Shown piece after piece: positions 34,801 through 46,580 of a stretch of 64,000 bases of DNA (position 1 is its first letter; each line of letters begins with the position of its first letter). A program made the translations under genes and the position numbers. The stretch is from Chlamydoabsidia padenii. Taxonomy: Eukaryota > Mucoromycota > Mucoromycetes > Mucorales > Cunninghamellaceae. Location: the NCBI GenBank assembly GCA_025330725.1, contig JAIWND010000001.1, positions 1 through 64,000 of the forward strand, in the 5' to 3' direction. Under the pieces are notes generated by a model. The model did not search any database. It saw only the letters and a list, made by a program, of their open reading frames with translations, and was not told the DNA's origin.

Positions 34801-37537
34801 AGGTCCCCGCCACACCTTGTACCACAGCCTGTCCGCCGAGTTTTCCTTCTGTGCCGACTTCTTTAGATACACGAGTAACTTCCGAGGCAAAAATTCGAAG
34901 CTGATCCACCATGTTATTAACAATGTTCTTGAGTTCCAGTATTTCCCCGCCAGATTCCACTTCAATCTTTTTGGATAAATCGCCCAGGGCCACAGCTTTG
35001 GTGACTTCTGCAATTGACCGTACTTGGTCTGTTAGATTCGCCGCCATGATGTTTACGTTGTCCGTCAATTCAAACCACGTCCCAGCCACACCTTGCACCA
35101 CGGCTTGTCCACCTAGTTTCCCTTCAGTACCGACCTCTTTAGCAACCCGAGTGACCTCAGAAGCAAAGACCCGTAGCTGGTCTACCATATCATTAACAAT
35201 GTTCTTGAGTTCCAGGATTTCACCACGAGTTTCAACATCGATCTTCTTTGACAAGTCACCATTTGCTACAGCCTTGGTTACTTCCGCAATCGATCGCACT
35301 TGTGTAGTTAAATTGGCGGCCATAATGTTGACATTGTCTGTGAGTTCATTCCAAGTACCAGCTACACCTTGAACCACAGCCTGTCCACCAAGTTTTCCTT
35401 CTGTACCGACTTCTTTTGACACCCGAGTGACTTCCGAGGCAAAGATCCGAAGCTGATCCACCATATTGTTGACAGTATTTTTGAGTTCCAATATTTCACC
35501 ACCAGACTCCACTTCAATTTTTTTCGAGAGATCACCATCGGCCACTGCTTTAGTCACCTCTGCAATAGCCCGGACTTGATTTGTTAGGTTGGCCGCCATG
35601 ATGTTGACATTGTCAGTTAGTTCATACCAAGTACCTGCCACCCCAAAGACAATAGCTTGGCCACCCAGTTTTCCTTCAGTACCAACTTCTTTAGAGACAC
35701 GAGTGACTTCAGACGCAAAAACACGCAATTGATCAACCATAGCATTGACAATGTTCTTGAGTTCCAGGATTTCACCGCGAGTTTCCACTTCAATTTTTTT
35801 AGAGAGGTCACCATTTGCAACAGATTTGGTTACTTCGGCAATAGAGCGTACTTGAGTTGTAAGATTGGCAGCCATTTGATTCACATTGTCGGTCAGGTCC
35901 ATCCAAGTGCCATCGACATTAGGGACCTGTGCTTGACCACCCAGTTTTCCTTCAGTACCAACTTCTTTAGCCACACGAGTTACTTCAGAGGCAAATACAT
36001 TCAATTGGTCCACCATGTTGTTGACTGTATTTTTGAGATCCAAGATTTCGCCACGAGCTTCGACATCGATGTTTTTGGAGAGATCACCTTTGGCTACTGC
36101 TTTAGTCACCACTGCAATGGATCGCACCTGAGTTGTTAAATTCGCCGCCATAGTGTTCACATTATCGGTGAGACCCTTCCAAGTGCCACTGACAGCAGGT
36201 ACAATAGCTTCGCCCCCTAGTTTACCTTCTGTGCCCACCTCGCGAGCCACACGAGTCACCTCCGAAGCAAAGACACGAAGCTGATCCACCATGTCGTTTA
36301 CAGTGTTCTTGAGATCCGATATTTCCCCGCTGACGTCGACTTCGATCTTTTTGGATAGATCGCCATTGGCCACAGCTTTAGTCACCACTGCTATGGAGCG
36401 CACTTGAGTCGTTAAATTGGTCGCCATTGTGTTGACATTATCAGTAAGGTCCTTCCAGGTGCCATCCACATTTGGTACTTCAGCCTGTCCACCTAGTTTT
36501 CCTTCAGTTCCAACTTCTTTAGCAACACGAGTGACTTCAGTCGAGAACACCCGCAATTGATCCACCATACCATTGACAGTATTCTTGAGGTCCAGAATTT
36601 CACCTTCTGCTTCGACATCGATGTTCTTGCTGAGATTACCCTTGGCCACCGCTTTTGTCACTTCAGCAATAGACCGGACCTGGGTAGTAAGATTGGCAGC
36701 CATGATATTGACATTGTCGGTAAGATCCTTCCAGGTACCACGTACATCTTTGACCATCGCTTGTCCACCTAGTTTGCCTTCGACCCCGACTTCACGAGAT
36801 ACCCGCCTTACTTCTGCAGAGAATAACCGCAATTGATCCACCTAAAATAATGAGGATGAGTGTAAGATTCCCTGTATGTATTTTATTTTTCTTTTTTATC
36901 TTTACCATTTGATTCATTGTGTTTTTCAATTCCAAGACTTCGCCTTGAGCATTGGCCACCACCTTTTTGGATAAATCGCCTTCGGCTACAGCTTTGGCTA
37001 CCACAGCAATATCACGCACCTGACTTGTAATTTTGTGAGCCATCATATTGACGTTATCGGTGAGGTCTTTCCACGTGCCAGCAACGTCCTTGACCACAGC
37101 TTGACCACCTAGAATTCCGCCAGTTCCGACCTCCAAAGAGACTCGTGTTACTTCAGTTGCAAAAGTAGACAACTACGGAGATAAACAAATAGATTTAGAA
37201 TGAGTTTTAAATTACAATTACTTGGTTTTCCTTCCTTTTTTGACAAACATACCTGATCCACCATTGTGTTGATTGTGTTTTTCAAATCCAGCATTTCACC
37301 TTTGACTTCGACGGTCACTTTTTTGGTGAGGTCCCCTTTAGCCACGGATTTGGATACTTGAGCAATGTCACGGACTTGATTAGTAAGGTTGGTAGCCATC
37401 GTGTTCACATTGTCGGTCAATTCTTTCCATATACCGTCCACACCAGCAACCTTGGCTTCCACACCTAGTTTTCCTTCGGTTCCGACTTCATGTGCCACCC
37501 TTGAGACTTCAGATGCAAACAAGTTTAATTGATTTAC

Positions 37538-37577
<40 letters not shown>

Positions 37578-39001
37578 AAAGATCAGTTGATCATGCATTT
37601 TTATTCTCGATCCTCCTTTTTTTCCGATCCATTTTTTTTTTCGATCCATTTTTTAAATTTCCTTTTTTGATTACCCATAGTATTGAATGTATCCTTGAGT
37701 AACAGAGTTTCGCCTATAACCGGTACAGTCATAGCTTTACTGAGGTCCCCTCGAGCAATAGCAGTAGATACATCAGCGATATCCCGTACTTGTTCCAAAT
37801 GGTTGCGAGTCATGCTATTGAGATTGACCACCACATCGTGCCAAACACCATTCATATCGTCATCACAGCGTACCTGGACACCTAGCTTTCCCTTGACGGC
37901 AGTTTCATGAGCCACATATAAGACTTCATCAGAGACGCGTTGAAGATGATCGGCCATGGCGTTGACAGCATTCTTGAGGGTGTTGATAGGAGAAGAGGCA
38001 GGCAAAGGACCGACAATACCGCAACAGGCGTGGTCGCATGTCACTCGTTGATCCAATGCACCGGCATAAACTGCAGAGGCCACTTTGACGGCTTCTGTAA
38101 CACAATTGGGGCATACGATGGGGCCACCGTTAAAGTTATCCAATGATGCTGATGTTACTGTTGATTGTATCGTGGCAGATGGTGTTGTAGGTGGTACTGT
38201 TGATGGTGATGAATAAGCTGTTGATGATGGTGCTGCTGCACTAAAGTATGCTGAAGAGATTGTCAAAGGTGGTGTTGGAATGGATGCAGTTGATAAGTTC
38301 ATTTTGTTGTTTAGGTCCGCTACTGTGTATTCAATAGGAGATGCTACGTTGAAGGGAAAAAAAAAAGGTTAGATTTCAAACTCATTCATTGTAAAGAAGT
38401 GTTTTTTTATGGACTTACCTAAAGAAGACACCTGTTGTAACTTTTCTAATAGTGGAGAGTCGTTGATAGACAATAGACCATTTTCAGAAGTGAGGTAAGT
38501 TGTTTCCGCAATGAGTTGTGTGGGCTGTATAGATGAAGCAGAAGGTGTAGGAGTTTTGTTGAATACATCGTTATTGTTACTGTTGTCAAAGGACGAGAGA
38601 TTGGTATTACTGTTACTATTTCCATCGCTTGTGTTGTTGTGAGTTAATAACTGATGTTGTTGTTGAATGGCTATACGATATCGCATGTTTTCAGTTTCCA
38701 AAGCCAATTGCCGTTGAGCAATATTCTTGAGAGCTTCAATAATAGATATAGCAGAGTCTGAATAAGTCGAATCCAAAGCATCCATACAAGAGGTATCTAC
38801 ACATGCCGTCAGACAAGTATTAATATCACCTTTTTCCAAAGAATGGGTCAGAGTGTTGATATGTGAGAGAATGGCTAACGTCATGGTGAGATCAGTCAAG
38901 TTATTAATGGTCGTAGGTGTAGTTGTAGAAGTAAAGTTGGTTAAGCAATGTTTTTTGGTTGTTGTAATTGTTGGTGGATCGTAAGGGGAGATCCGTTTCA
39001 T
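30791..39001 (-). CDS. NIK1: Group III hybrid histidine kinase with about 18 HAMP repeats
   Basis: Cytosolic osmosensing two-component kinase of the Nik1/Os-1 type, expected to act through Ypd1 on the HOG pathway and to be the target of phenylpyrrole/dicarboximide fungicides (family knowledge). Eight exons: 39001-38419, 38343-37675, 37536-37253, 37172-36906, 36841-33273, 33184-31991, 31854-30972, 30895-30791; all phases close, 2517 residues. No membrane segment seen. After a Ser/Thr/Asn-rich N-terminus with a Cys cluster (CPNC, CDHACC, about 255-290) come about 18 repeats of ~92 residues (about 320-1990), each with TW.DLTDNVN, VTKAVA.GDLSKKI and EILELKN.VN.MVDQLR. Then HisKA with phospho-acceptor His in [13 protein letters not shown] (about 2015), an ATPase domain ([34 protein letters not shown]) and a receiver domain with its Asp in LMDVQMP (about 2432) and TKPL. 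Known Nik1 proteins carry roughly 5-9 HAMP units, so this one is about twice as long. Confidence 0.95.
33273..36841 (-). repeat. Thirteen tandem ~276-bp HAMP-coding repeats in one exon
   Basis: Exon 5 of the histidine kinase, 3569 nt, is made of about 13 direct repeats of 92 codons. In the middle of the array successive units alternate between an ETRGEIL...[12 protein letters not shown](K/R)E form and an ESGGEIL...[14 protein letters not shown] form, which indicates duplication in two-unit (about 552-bp) blocks. Long shadow open frames on the plus strand across the exon are by-products of the repeat. Confidence 0.9.
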
Positions 39002-39114
39002 AACCTCACCAAGGGAGAAGTCAAGTGATGAAGAATGAGGTTTATCTTTTTGAATAATACAAGACAAAAAGGTAAAAGTAAAAAAATAAAAATAAAAAAG
39101 AGGGAAGAGAAAGG

Positions 39115-39151
<37 letters not shown>

Positions 39152-40230
39152 GGTGCCGCAAACTAAAAAGGTAAAAAAGGTGAAAAATCTGGGCCAATGA
39201 AAATGCTTCATTAGATTCGGTGAAGGTCTCACCTTATTCTTGACTTGTCGCATCTGGTTTGCGGATCAGGCACTTGTCGCCTTTTGTGAATGGAGATTGC
39301 GGGGAGTCTCCGAAAAGAATAGAACTTTTTCATCCCACTCCTTTAGTTTTCCATTTCTTCTATTCCTTCCATGTGGTTCTTCTTCTGTCGGATATTAAAA
39401 AGCATCTCCATTGGACATCCAACCGATATTATTTCAAACACCGCTCGTGTGATAAAAATGCTTACTACTCATATAGGGGGGCATCATTGTATATTTTGTT
39501 GACGATACACTTCTTTATCTTGATTGTAGTGTATAATATGACAGCAAACCAATGTCCGATTGTCAGGAGTCTTCGTCTAAGCGAATACGCGCAATCATGA
39601 TTTCCATAACAAGACATCGAAATCATCGATCATGCAATGATGTACATGTGATGTGATCAATGATATTGAAAGTGGTTTGCAAAACACACAGTATATATTT
39701 TGGTTTCAAAATGGGCGGGTAAAGGTCAAACGTATCAAATTACTAGGAGCAGGAAGAACATGAAGGGTGTCATTCTGTACTACCATTACTGTGGTAGTAT
39801 CATCCGACCAACCACTCTTCTATCCACCTCTCTGAGCTGCCATCATCACCTTGAACTCGATGTTTTTCTTTTTTATGCTTTGTTTACTTGAACCTTAAAA
39901 GGGTCTGGATCAACTCGCCTATAAGTATGTCATTATGCCATCATCCTTTAAAGATTTCCATATTGTTCCTTATTCTTTCTATTATTTCTTTCTTTCTTCT
40001 TTTCTGCTCTTATTTCTACTCCTCGTTCTGCTATTCTTTCTTTCTTTACTTACTAAAGCATTCAAAATCATGATCCTCTGACTGTCACTTAAAAAATGTG
40101 CCCCTTGATTCTATTTTTGGAGCCGCCCCTTATCGGAGGTTAAAATATTTGAGGGAAAATATGGATCTGATTTTTTTTTTCCCTCCTCCTCCCTTCTTCT
40201 CACTCTCATTCTTTTACAACCGTCTCATTT
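39002..40230. other. Divergent intergenic region, no gene seen
   Basis: Between the histidine kinase and the membrane-protein gene. Contains an A-rich run (about 39117-39147), a TTTCAAAATGGGCGGG stretch at 39704-39719 that loosely resembles the recurrent motif, and T/C-rich DNA (39950-40060, 40170-40215) leading to ATG 40231. Open frames are short and unconvincing. Confidence 0.55.
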
Positions 40231-41880
40231 ATGACTCCATGGATATCAGCCCGCACCTTGTGTCATCTGACCAAAGTAGCAGTAAGTAGAACAATAAAAA
40301 CAATTACTATTATTGATACTCTTCTCATGTTTAACCCTGTCAAGTTTCCGTTTTATACTAGTGGACAAGGATCACTCATACAAAGCATACATGTGGTCAT
40401 ATTCTGCTTTTATTGACTTCTACCGCCATTTGTCTCATCTTGCAAGGAATCACTGCTGGATTGCATTCACAAGCTTTATCGACTCTACTAGATCTATATG
40501 TACAATCTGGCGGTGATGTGTCTCTTTTGACTTCGCCTTTAAATTGGAATCAGACTCAAGAATCCAATCCGCACCTTTTGGCTCTAGTGGATTTAAAAAG
40601 ATTGAAGGATGAAAATATCTTTTTTGTACTGTTACGTATATTTTACGTATACTTGGGAATTGATGCAGTAAGTTGTTTGGATAAATGGATGACTTGACTT
40701 GCTGACCTAAATGAAAAAAACAAAAAAAAAAAAAAAACTTCTTTTATAGATTGTGCGACAGTCCGTTATACAACTTGTGGCTCATGCTGGTTTGGAATTC
40801 ACGAGTGTAGTATTTGCAGCTGCGCAACTATACGAAACTCATATTTGCAAGGATCTCGCCAAGTCTTCTATGGATGTGGGTGTTTTTGATTCAGCCATTC
40901 ATATGTCAATTGCTGTCATTGTGATTTTATCTGTCTTCACTTTGATCTTGGCTTATTCATGCAAAATCATACAACAAGAAATCGGCTGGAGTACTTACAA
41001 AAGGTTGGGGGCGGATCAAGGACAAAAAGGTAAGTCACTTTGTATATGAATGTAAAACCATAAACTAATCTCCTCTCTCTCTTGTGTAGAAAGATATCGA
41101 TTGGCACAATGGTTTTTACTGGTACTCAAGCTGGACGCATTCTTCCATCTTGTTTTCTTGGTCTTCTTTGTGGTGGTGATGTCCCAGGAACAAATATATG
41201 GTCGTGGTGGTGCTGGTATGGTATGGTATATATTCCATCTGATTGTCACTCTTCTTCAAATCCCGGCCATCCTTATTGCTCGTCGGGGTGTTACTCATGA
41301 ACATTCTACTTGTATGAACATCTTTATACTTCTTGAACTTGTTTTCTTGGTGGACTTTTGTATCATCTTGCAGCAAACGGCTACCTCATGGATATACTGG
41401 GCTTTAGCTGGTAAGTCAAATGTGTATTAGCCATAGACACTCTAACCAACTTTTTCCAATATCTATTTTAATCTAGTTTGTTTTACTATCCTCCTCTGTA
41501 TCACCACCGTGATTTTAACGATCTATGTCAAACGTAACTTTAATATGGGACTCCTAATACACAGCAAGTCAAAGATAAAATGATCACTTGGGAAATGCCA
41601 CTAATCACCATTATTTTGTAATATAGTGCAACACTTATACAATGACGATGATATCTTTAAAAATGGACACAAACTGGGAGCAACAAGCACACGAAACTCG
41701 TGGTTAATCGACGATGATGACATGGATCATGACTTTGTGGCCGCAACAAGAACAACGGTAACAGCAACAACGGTAACTGGAATGACATCAACAACCACAG
41801 GGCAAAGTATCAGTATAGTTAAAACAGAAGACTCCAACAAGGCATCAGTGGAATCGAATAACTTGCAGCAATACCGGTGA
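40231..41880 (+). CDS. Multi-pass membrane protein, possibly UPF0658/Golgi type
   Basis: Six exons (40231-40281, 40362-40667, 40750-41029, 41090-41410, 41477-41563, 41627-41880) give 432 residues. About seven hydrophobic segments: HILLLLTSTAICLILQG, the FFVLLRIFYVYLGI region, IAVIVILSVFTLILAYSC, FLLVLKLDAFFHLVFLVFFV, a WYIFHLIVTLLQIPAILI segment, IFILLELVFLVDFCIIL and FTILLCITTVILTIYV. The soluble C-terminus (about 350-432) is acidic then Thr-rich. The layout and the LKLDAFFHLVF segment recall fungal UPF0658 Golgi membrane proteins, but this is a weak resemblance. The fifth intron needs a GC donor (CACA|GCAAGT at 41564) to join LLIH with MQHLYNDDD; the alternative is a stop shortly after. Function unknown; a Golgi or vacuolar location is inferred. 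Confidence 0.75.
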
Positions 41881-42534
41881 TCAAATATCTTGGGCTTCTC
41901 TTTTAATGCACTCATGTATTATTTCCTCCCCCCCCCTCTATATCATATATATCTCATACACTCAATCTTTGTATAGTATCCACATTACTCTCCTCCATTC
42001 CCCCTCTTTTTCTTTATGCATACCAATAAATAAAATGTGGCATGATAGCCTGTAAATCATTCATACTGTTTTAAATACCAGCCTACATATCAATCCAATT
42101 GTCAATTATCTGTTGTGAATATCATAGAATCATGATATCCAGGGATCACTGTCGGAATTTGAAACTCCTGTGTCTGCATGAATGGATCCGTTTGGCGGAT
42201 CCCCGTGTCTAGAATGGGTTTAATGTTAAAAGTGATAATGGTACAGAGTTGTTCGACGACCGTACCATTGTTAAAATTGATGGAAACCTGGTGTGTCATG
42301 TAAGTTTACTAAATATTGGTACAGTAATATACCCCTTACATTGTCATACATAGTAAAGTGTCATTGTCTTTATTTATACTGTAAGAAGTGATTAAAATGT
42401 ATTTCACATGTTTATTAGGATTATTGTAAGAGACGTTTTTTCATGGTTTCAAATATAAATACAGGTGTGGGTGGGATATATTAAAAGGGAGTAAACTATA
42501 GATCAACTACAGCTAACCAGAAGGTGAAGGAGAT
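41881..42534. other. Convergent intergenic region with one uncertain open frame
   Basis: Between the membrane-protein and RMI1 stop codons. AATAAATAAAATG at about 42026 is a likely poly(A) signal for the plus-strand gene. A 65-codon minus-strand frame is listed separately. Confidence 0.6.
42102..42299 (-). CDS. Uncertain 65-codon open frame
   Basis: Reads MTHQVSINFNNGTVVEQ ... PGYHDSMIFTTDN and stops. Composition is protein-like rather than low-complexity, and a TATTTAG acceptor-like string lies just before the ATG, so it could be a small gene, the last exon of an unseen gene, or a relic. No family recognised and no promoter motif nearby. Confidence 0.25.
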   Translation of the reverse strand: MTHQVSINFNNGTVVEQLCTIITFNIKPILDTGIRQTDPFMQTQEFQIPTVIPGYHDSMIFTTDN

Positions 42535-44466
42535 TCAAAGGACAGTAAACTTGGTTCCTTTTCGGACCAAACCAGATTCGTCATTTTCAGTCAACATCAG
42601 ATCGATTTCAAGTTCAGCTTTTATTGAGTAAAACCTAACACATAGTGGTTTGAAGACCTGGTAAAAAAAAAAAAGTGTGAGTGTACTTGTAAGTTGACAT
42701 CAAGGTCCTTTTGATAGACAAATCCTTACCTTTTCTCTTACAACCGAAAGACCGTGTTGTTTTTTCATTTGGTGTAAGTCCGCCACAGTATAGCCTTCAA
42801 ACAAAGAGTTGATCCCCTATTAGGTTGGAGGGAAGAAAAAAAAAAGCTTAGTATATCGGTTTACTGAGTATATAATATATATATATATATACTTACATAG
42901 TATACAAAGCTAACCAAGATTCGTTGTTCATGACTATGTTCATCCAATAGTTCCGCTACTAGATAAAGTCCTTTGTTTGGTATTGGTTTCATTGTCTTGA
43001 GTTTGCATCCCTGTACCTATAATGATAATAATGATAAAGAGTCATTGATCTATTGTCATCCTTGTCTTTTTTTTTTTTTTTTTTTTTTTTCTACTTACCT
43101 TGACAGTTACTTTATCATAACCACCAGTAAATGAATCATCATCCACCATCCGAAGCAATTTCCGTAATTCCGCCACCGTGATGAGTTTTGGTACTGGTGG
43201 TTTCGGGTCATCAAGATCGTCGAATGCAAAGTCATCATCCATCATCAGATCCTCGAAATCCAATTCGGTGTGACGAGTAGACGAGTTCAGAGAAGATAGA
43301 GAAGGTGGTGGCGAAACGTCAAGTTGAATAATTGGCGGAGATTTGACTTTACTGCTGCTACTGCTAGTTGTTCTATTCTGTGGTGATATTGATTGGGTTG
43401 ATGTCTTTTTGGGGAATTTCGTTGAAAGGGAAAGACTGGGAGGTCTTTTCGGTATAGAGGATGATCGATTGTCAGTCAAAGGAAGAGTAGGTCGTGTGAC
43501 ACCGTTGATCAATGTTGTAGATAGTGACCCTATCGCTTGTTGCTCTAATTCGTCAAAGTCGGCAAAATCATCCATTGGCAAATCGTCGAATTCATCATCA
43601 TCAATGTCAATTTCCATTGCACGAGTTGTTGTAGTTGATGGTAGGTTGTTGGTGTTCGTTATTTGTCTTTCCGCAGTAATTGTTGTGTTTATAGGCGTTC
43701 TATTTTGATAGGCTGGTATAGATGCTGATGGTCTGGATACGTTTCTGCTTTGACTGCTTTGACTACTTTGACAATACACGAAAGGAAGCATTTAGTCCTT
43801 TGTTCCTGTTGCTTATATAACTTACTCCTTCAGTCTTTGTTTGTATCGACGCAATAGTTCGTTTTCCATCGTATCCCCATAAAGCACCTTTATCTGTCCA
43901 CCGAGTAGCTTCATACATTCTGGCTTCACAAGTAGAAGACCGTCGACATACTGTCCAGTGGTAATTTGAATCTAAGAATGTTAATATATATATATAGGGG
44001 TGTTAGTCTTCAAGAATTAACCCACACCAAAATACACCTCTTCCAGCAAATGACTTACTTTGGACCCAAAAGGCGTTTTCAAATTAATCAATGTATTCTT
44101 GCCCAGTTCGTATACCATTATATCTTGAGCGCCGTCTGTCATGATCCACTTGAGATTACCTCTACTGATTGGTCCCTTCTTGTCCAGAGCATCAATCAAT
44201 ACAGAGAGAGAATGAGAAGTATCCAACGTGTCTTGTAGTTGCAAAGTCATCATGTGTTTCCCAATACCTTGTTGTTGTAGAATTGGTTCGCTAGACGCGG
44301 CAATGTCAGTGTTGAGAAAGTGAATAAGCATTGATTCGTAAAGTTGTTCGGGGGTGTTGGAGCCAGCGCCAGATCGTGCTTGATACCAGTTGTTGTAAAA
44401 ACTTCGTTTCAGTAGGACCCCATGACGTTGTTTAAACAAGTTCAATACCGTTTCAGCTTGAGCCAT
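42535..44466 (-). CDS. RMI1: RecQ-mediated genome instability protein 1
   Basis: OB-fold subunit of the Sgs1/BLM-Top3-Rmi1 dissolvasome, nuclear, for dissolving double Holliday junctions. Six exons: 44466-44059, 43971-43826, 43762-43099, 43016-42897, 42816-42730, 42657-42535; 515 residues. The N-terminal part has LYESMLIHFLNTDI and ILQQQGIGKHMMTLQLQDTL; the OB core continues with VYELGKNTLINLKTPFGSK, then TTGQYVDGLLLVKPECMKLL and GGQIKVLYGD, a typical RMI1 sequence (new residue, strand, LLLL/LLLV, GG.V). A Ser/Asp-rich linker with acidic patches (DDDEFDDLPMDDFADFDELE) separates it from a C-terminal block (about 405-515) that may be a second OB fold. Exon 3 has two possible acceptors three bases apart (AAAG and TAG), differing by one Ser. 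The recurrent promoter motif lies 108 bp upstream of the start. Confidence 0.88.
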
Positions 44467-44574
44467 CTATTCATAAATGGATAAGGAAAAGAAGACAGGT
44501 TGGAAACTAAAAAAAAAGAAAAAAGAAAAAAAAAAAAAAGTCTTATCCCCCATGACATTCCAATTCCGCCACAA

Positions 44575-44588
44575 CGGGATTTGAAATT
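44575..44588 (+). promoter_or_regulatory. Recurrent promoter motif upstream of RMI1
   Basis: CGGGATTTGAAATT, 108 bp before the RMI1 start codon, on the opposite strand to the gene, as in RIC8. Confidence 0.45.
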
Positions 44589-45089
44589 GACAAGTGCAAA
44601 AGTATACACATACAGATAAATCATTATGCATAGGAAGATACAGATAAATCATTAGGCATAGGAAGGCTATGGATGTTTCGTTAGTGATCAAAGTTGAAGG
44701 GAAAAAGTGTCGGCATATAAATAGTAGTACAGGTGATTATCATTACAGTCCTTACCATTACCGCCTACATATATCAAAAGTATATACCACGCTAACAACC
44801 CAAAAAAGGGTATGATGGGGGTTCAACCATTAAATTGATGCATGAATTACAGTGTGGACGAATTTCAATCAAGTTTATTTTATTAATGTCTAGATAAGCT
44901 ACATAAGATATAATATAGCTGAAATTAACTATTCTAAAGAGTATTCAAATGTCAGGTAAGACCAGATTATTGCGTTTGTCGAGCACTTGATCGTGGATGT
45001 CATTCAAAGAGGAATACAATTATTCAATGAGACAAGATGTATTCGATTTTGGAAGTACCTTGAAGAATCATTTTAATATCAACACCAGA

Positions 45090-45890
45090 ATCACCAACCA
45101 TTGTTCCCCCCTCCAATAAAAAAAAAAGAGAGAATAACCCTGCCCTGTAGCACATAGCCAAGAAATTGTAGACCTTCGATCACCCAAGCCAAGTCAGCAT
45201 TATCCATGCCCATAGATACATGGACCTTGACACCATAAAAGATCAATTCTGCCACTTCTGGAGTGATGATAGGTAAACGTCCAAGGTACACTGTAAAGAT
45301 TCCGTCCACCACTTCCAACCATCGTCAATGTTGCACCAAGGTCTGCGTAGCCCCGATTCCAAGTAATCTGCCAATTACGATCCCAAAGAAGATTGTAAAT
45401 CAAATAGTAAGGATTTTAGTATCTTGTTATGGTTTATGATCCACCAACTTTCTCTTACTTCTTCTTGTCCTTCTGTACCTTGTATTACAACCACCACCAA
45501 AGCTACACCACTGTTGACATAGACCCAGATAAGAGTGCTTAGCCTACTTCAATAGACAAAAAATGTTGTTCAGTAGTGAGCCACTCGTTTTACAGGGTTA
45601 CCTTTAGTAAGGAAGGGATAACAGAGATGCTAAAGCCAAAGGGATTTGTGTTGACCTCGTCGTAGCTATAGTTGAATATATTCGTTTTAGTAGTCTTCTT
45701 GAGTAGCATCTAAATAATAATAAAAAAAGATGATTAGTCATTTAAACAAAGAAACAATTATCGTTTATACCTTTGGTGTAAAGTAGTCCACGTTTCAGCA
45801 AGGATTAACGATCGTCCATAGGAGTCTGTTATAACTTAATGAAGAAGAGGTGTTGATCAATAAGGTAAGACTTTCCTAGTAAAATGCATA
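45090..45890 (-). pseudogene. Relic copy C of a repeated intron-containing gene
   Basis: Best preserved of the four copies. On the minus strand, an exon-like block starting ATGCTACTCAAGAAGACTAC (45714 down) reads NIFNYSYDEVNTNPFGFSIS; a second block reads LSTLIWVYVNSGVALVVVVI (about 45545-45480); a third, after a GTAAGAG-to-GGCAG intron, reads ITWNRGYADLGATLTM (about 45370-45325); and, in a shifted frame, VVDGIFTVYLGRLPIITPE continues to VHVSMGMDNADLAWVIEGLQ. Good splice-site strings sit between blocks, but at least one frameshift (near 45320) and a phase clash between the first two blocks prevent a single product. The alternating hydrophobic pattern suggests beta-rich domains. Family not recognised. 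Confidence 0.55.
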
Positions 45891-46313
45891 TGTTCAAGTC
45901 TAGTGGAATAATGTATAATTCATGTGGAAGGTAGGAGAGGAAAAAAGAAAGAAGAAGAAAGAGGGGGGAAATGTTTCAAAAGAATTTCCCATTCCATCAA
46001 GATTTGAAAATTGGCAAACGAGACCAAACTTATTTCAAAACCCGCTTACTCTCGCCTGGAAGCTTAAAAGAGCTCTACTGCCTTAATGAACAAGTGATGC
46101 TAATGACAAAAGTGACCATGAGTATTCCCTAGCCTACTTCCAACAAAGTTTACATAATAGTCATTGTACCAAGTCCACTGTATGGAGCAATATATCCTCA
46201 GGATCGTTTTACCCTGACTTCTGTAAAAAAAAAAAAGATGTGGGATGAAATTGACAGACGAGACAAAACTTATTTCAAAACCCGCTTACCCTCGCCTTGA
46301 ATCTTCAGAGGAC
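45631..46313. repeat. Recent segmental duplicate, copy 1
   Basis: This 683-bp stretch matches 62367-63051 almost base for base. Differences I could see are a few substitutions (for example CGTCGTAGC/CGTCATAGC and GGAGTC/GGTGTC) and small length changes in A runs and an ATA repeat. Identity drops sharply outside the block. Confidence 0.9.
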
Positions 46314-46580
46314 TCTGATAGCTTAATGAACAAGTGATGCTAAAGACAAAAGTGACCATGTGCATTCCTTAGCCTATTTCCAACAAAGTTTACATAATGG
46401 TCATTGTACCAAGTACCTTGTATGAAGTAATATAGCCCCAACATCGTTTTAACCTGACTTTTGTAAAAAAAAAAAAAAATGATATAGGATGAAAATGGAC
46501 AGACCAGACCAAACTTATTTCATAACCCCTTACTCACGCCTGGAACCTTGGGAGAGCTCTACTCCCTCATATACAGTAAT
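46020..46580 (-). repeat. Tandem ~230-bp repeat units, subfamily 1, two full and one partial
   Basis: Units start near 46020, 46250 and 46490, each opening with (G/A)AC(C/A)AAACTTATTTCA(A/T)AACCC on the plus strand and containing GAACAAGTGATGCTAA, AAAGTGACCATG and AAAGTTTACATAAT. The third unit breaks off after about 90 bp. Each full unit ends in TGACTT(C/T)TGT and an A run. Confidence 0.85.

Noticed and set aside
33537..36836. Several 60-160-codon plus-strand frames across the histidine kinase
   Set aside because: They recur with the 276-bp period of the HAMP repeat on the opposite strand and have no independent features.
44442..44691. Minus-strand frames upstream of RMI1 with Phe runs
   Set aside because: They translate a poly(A)/poly(T) tract and promoter DNA.
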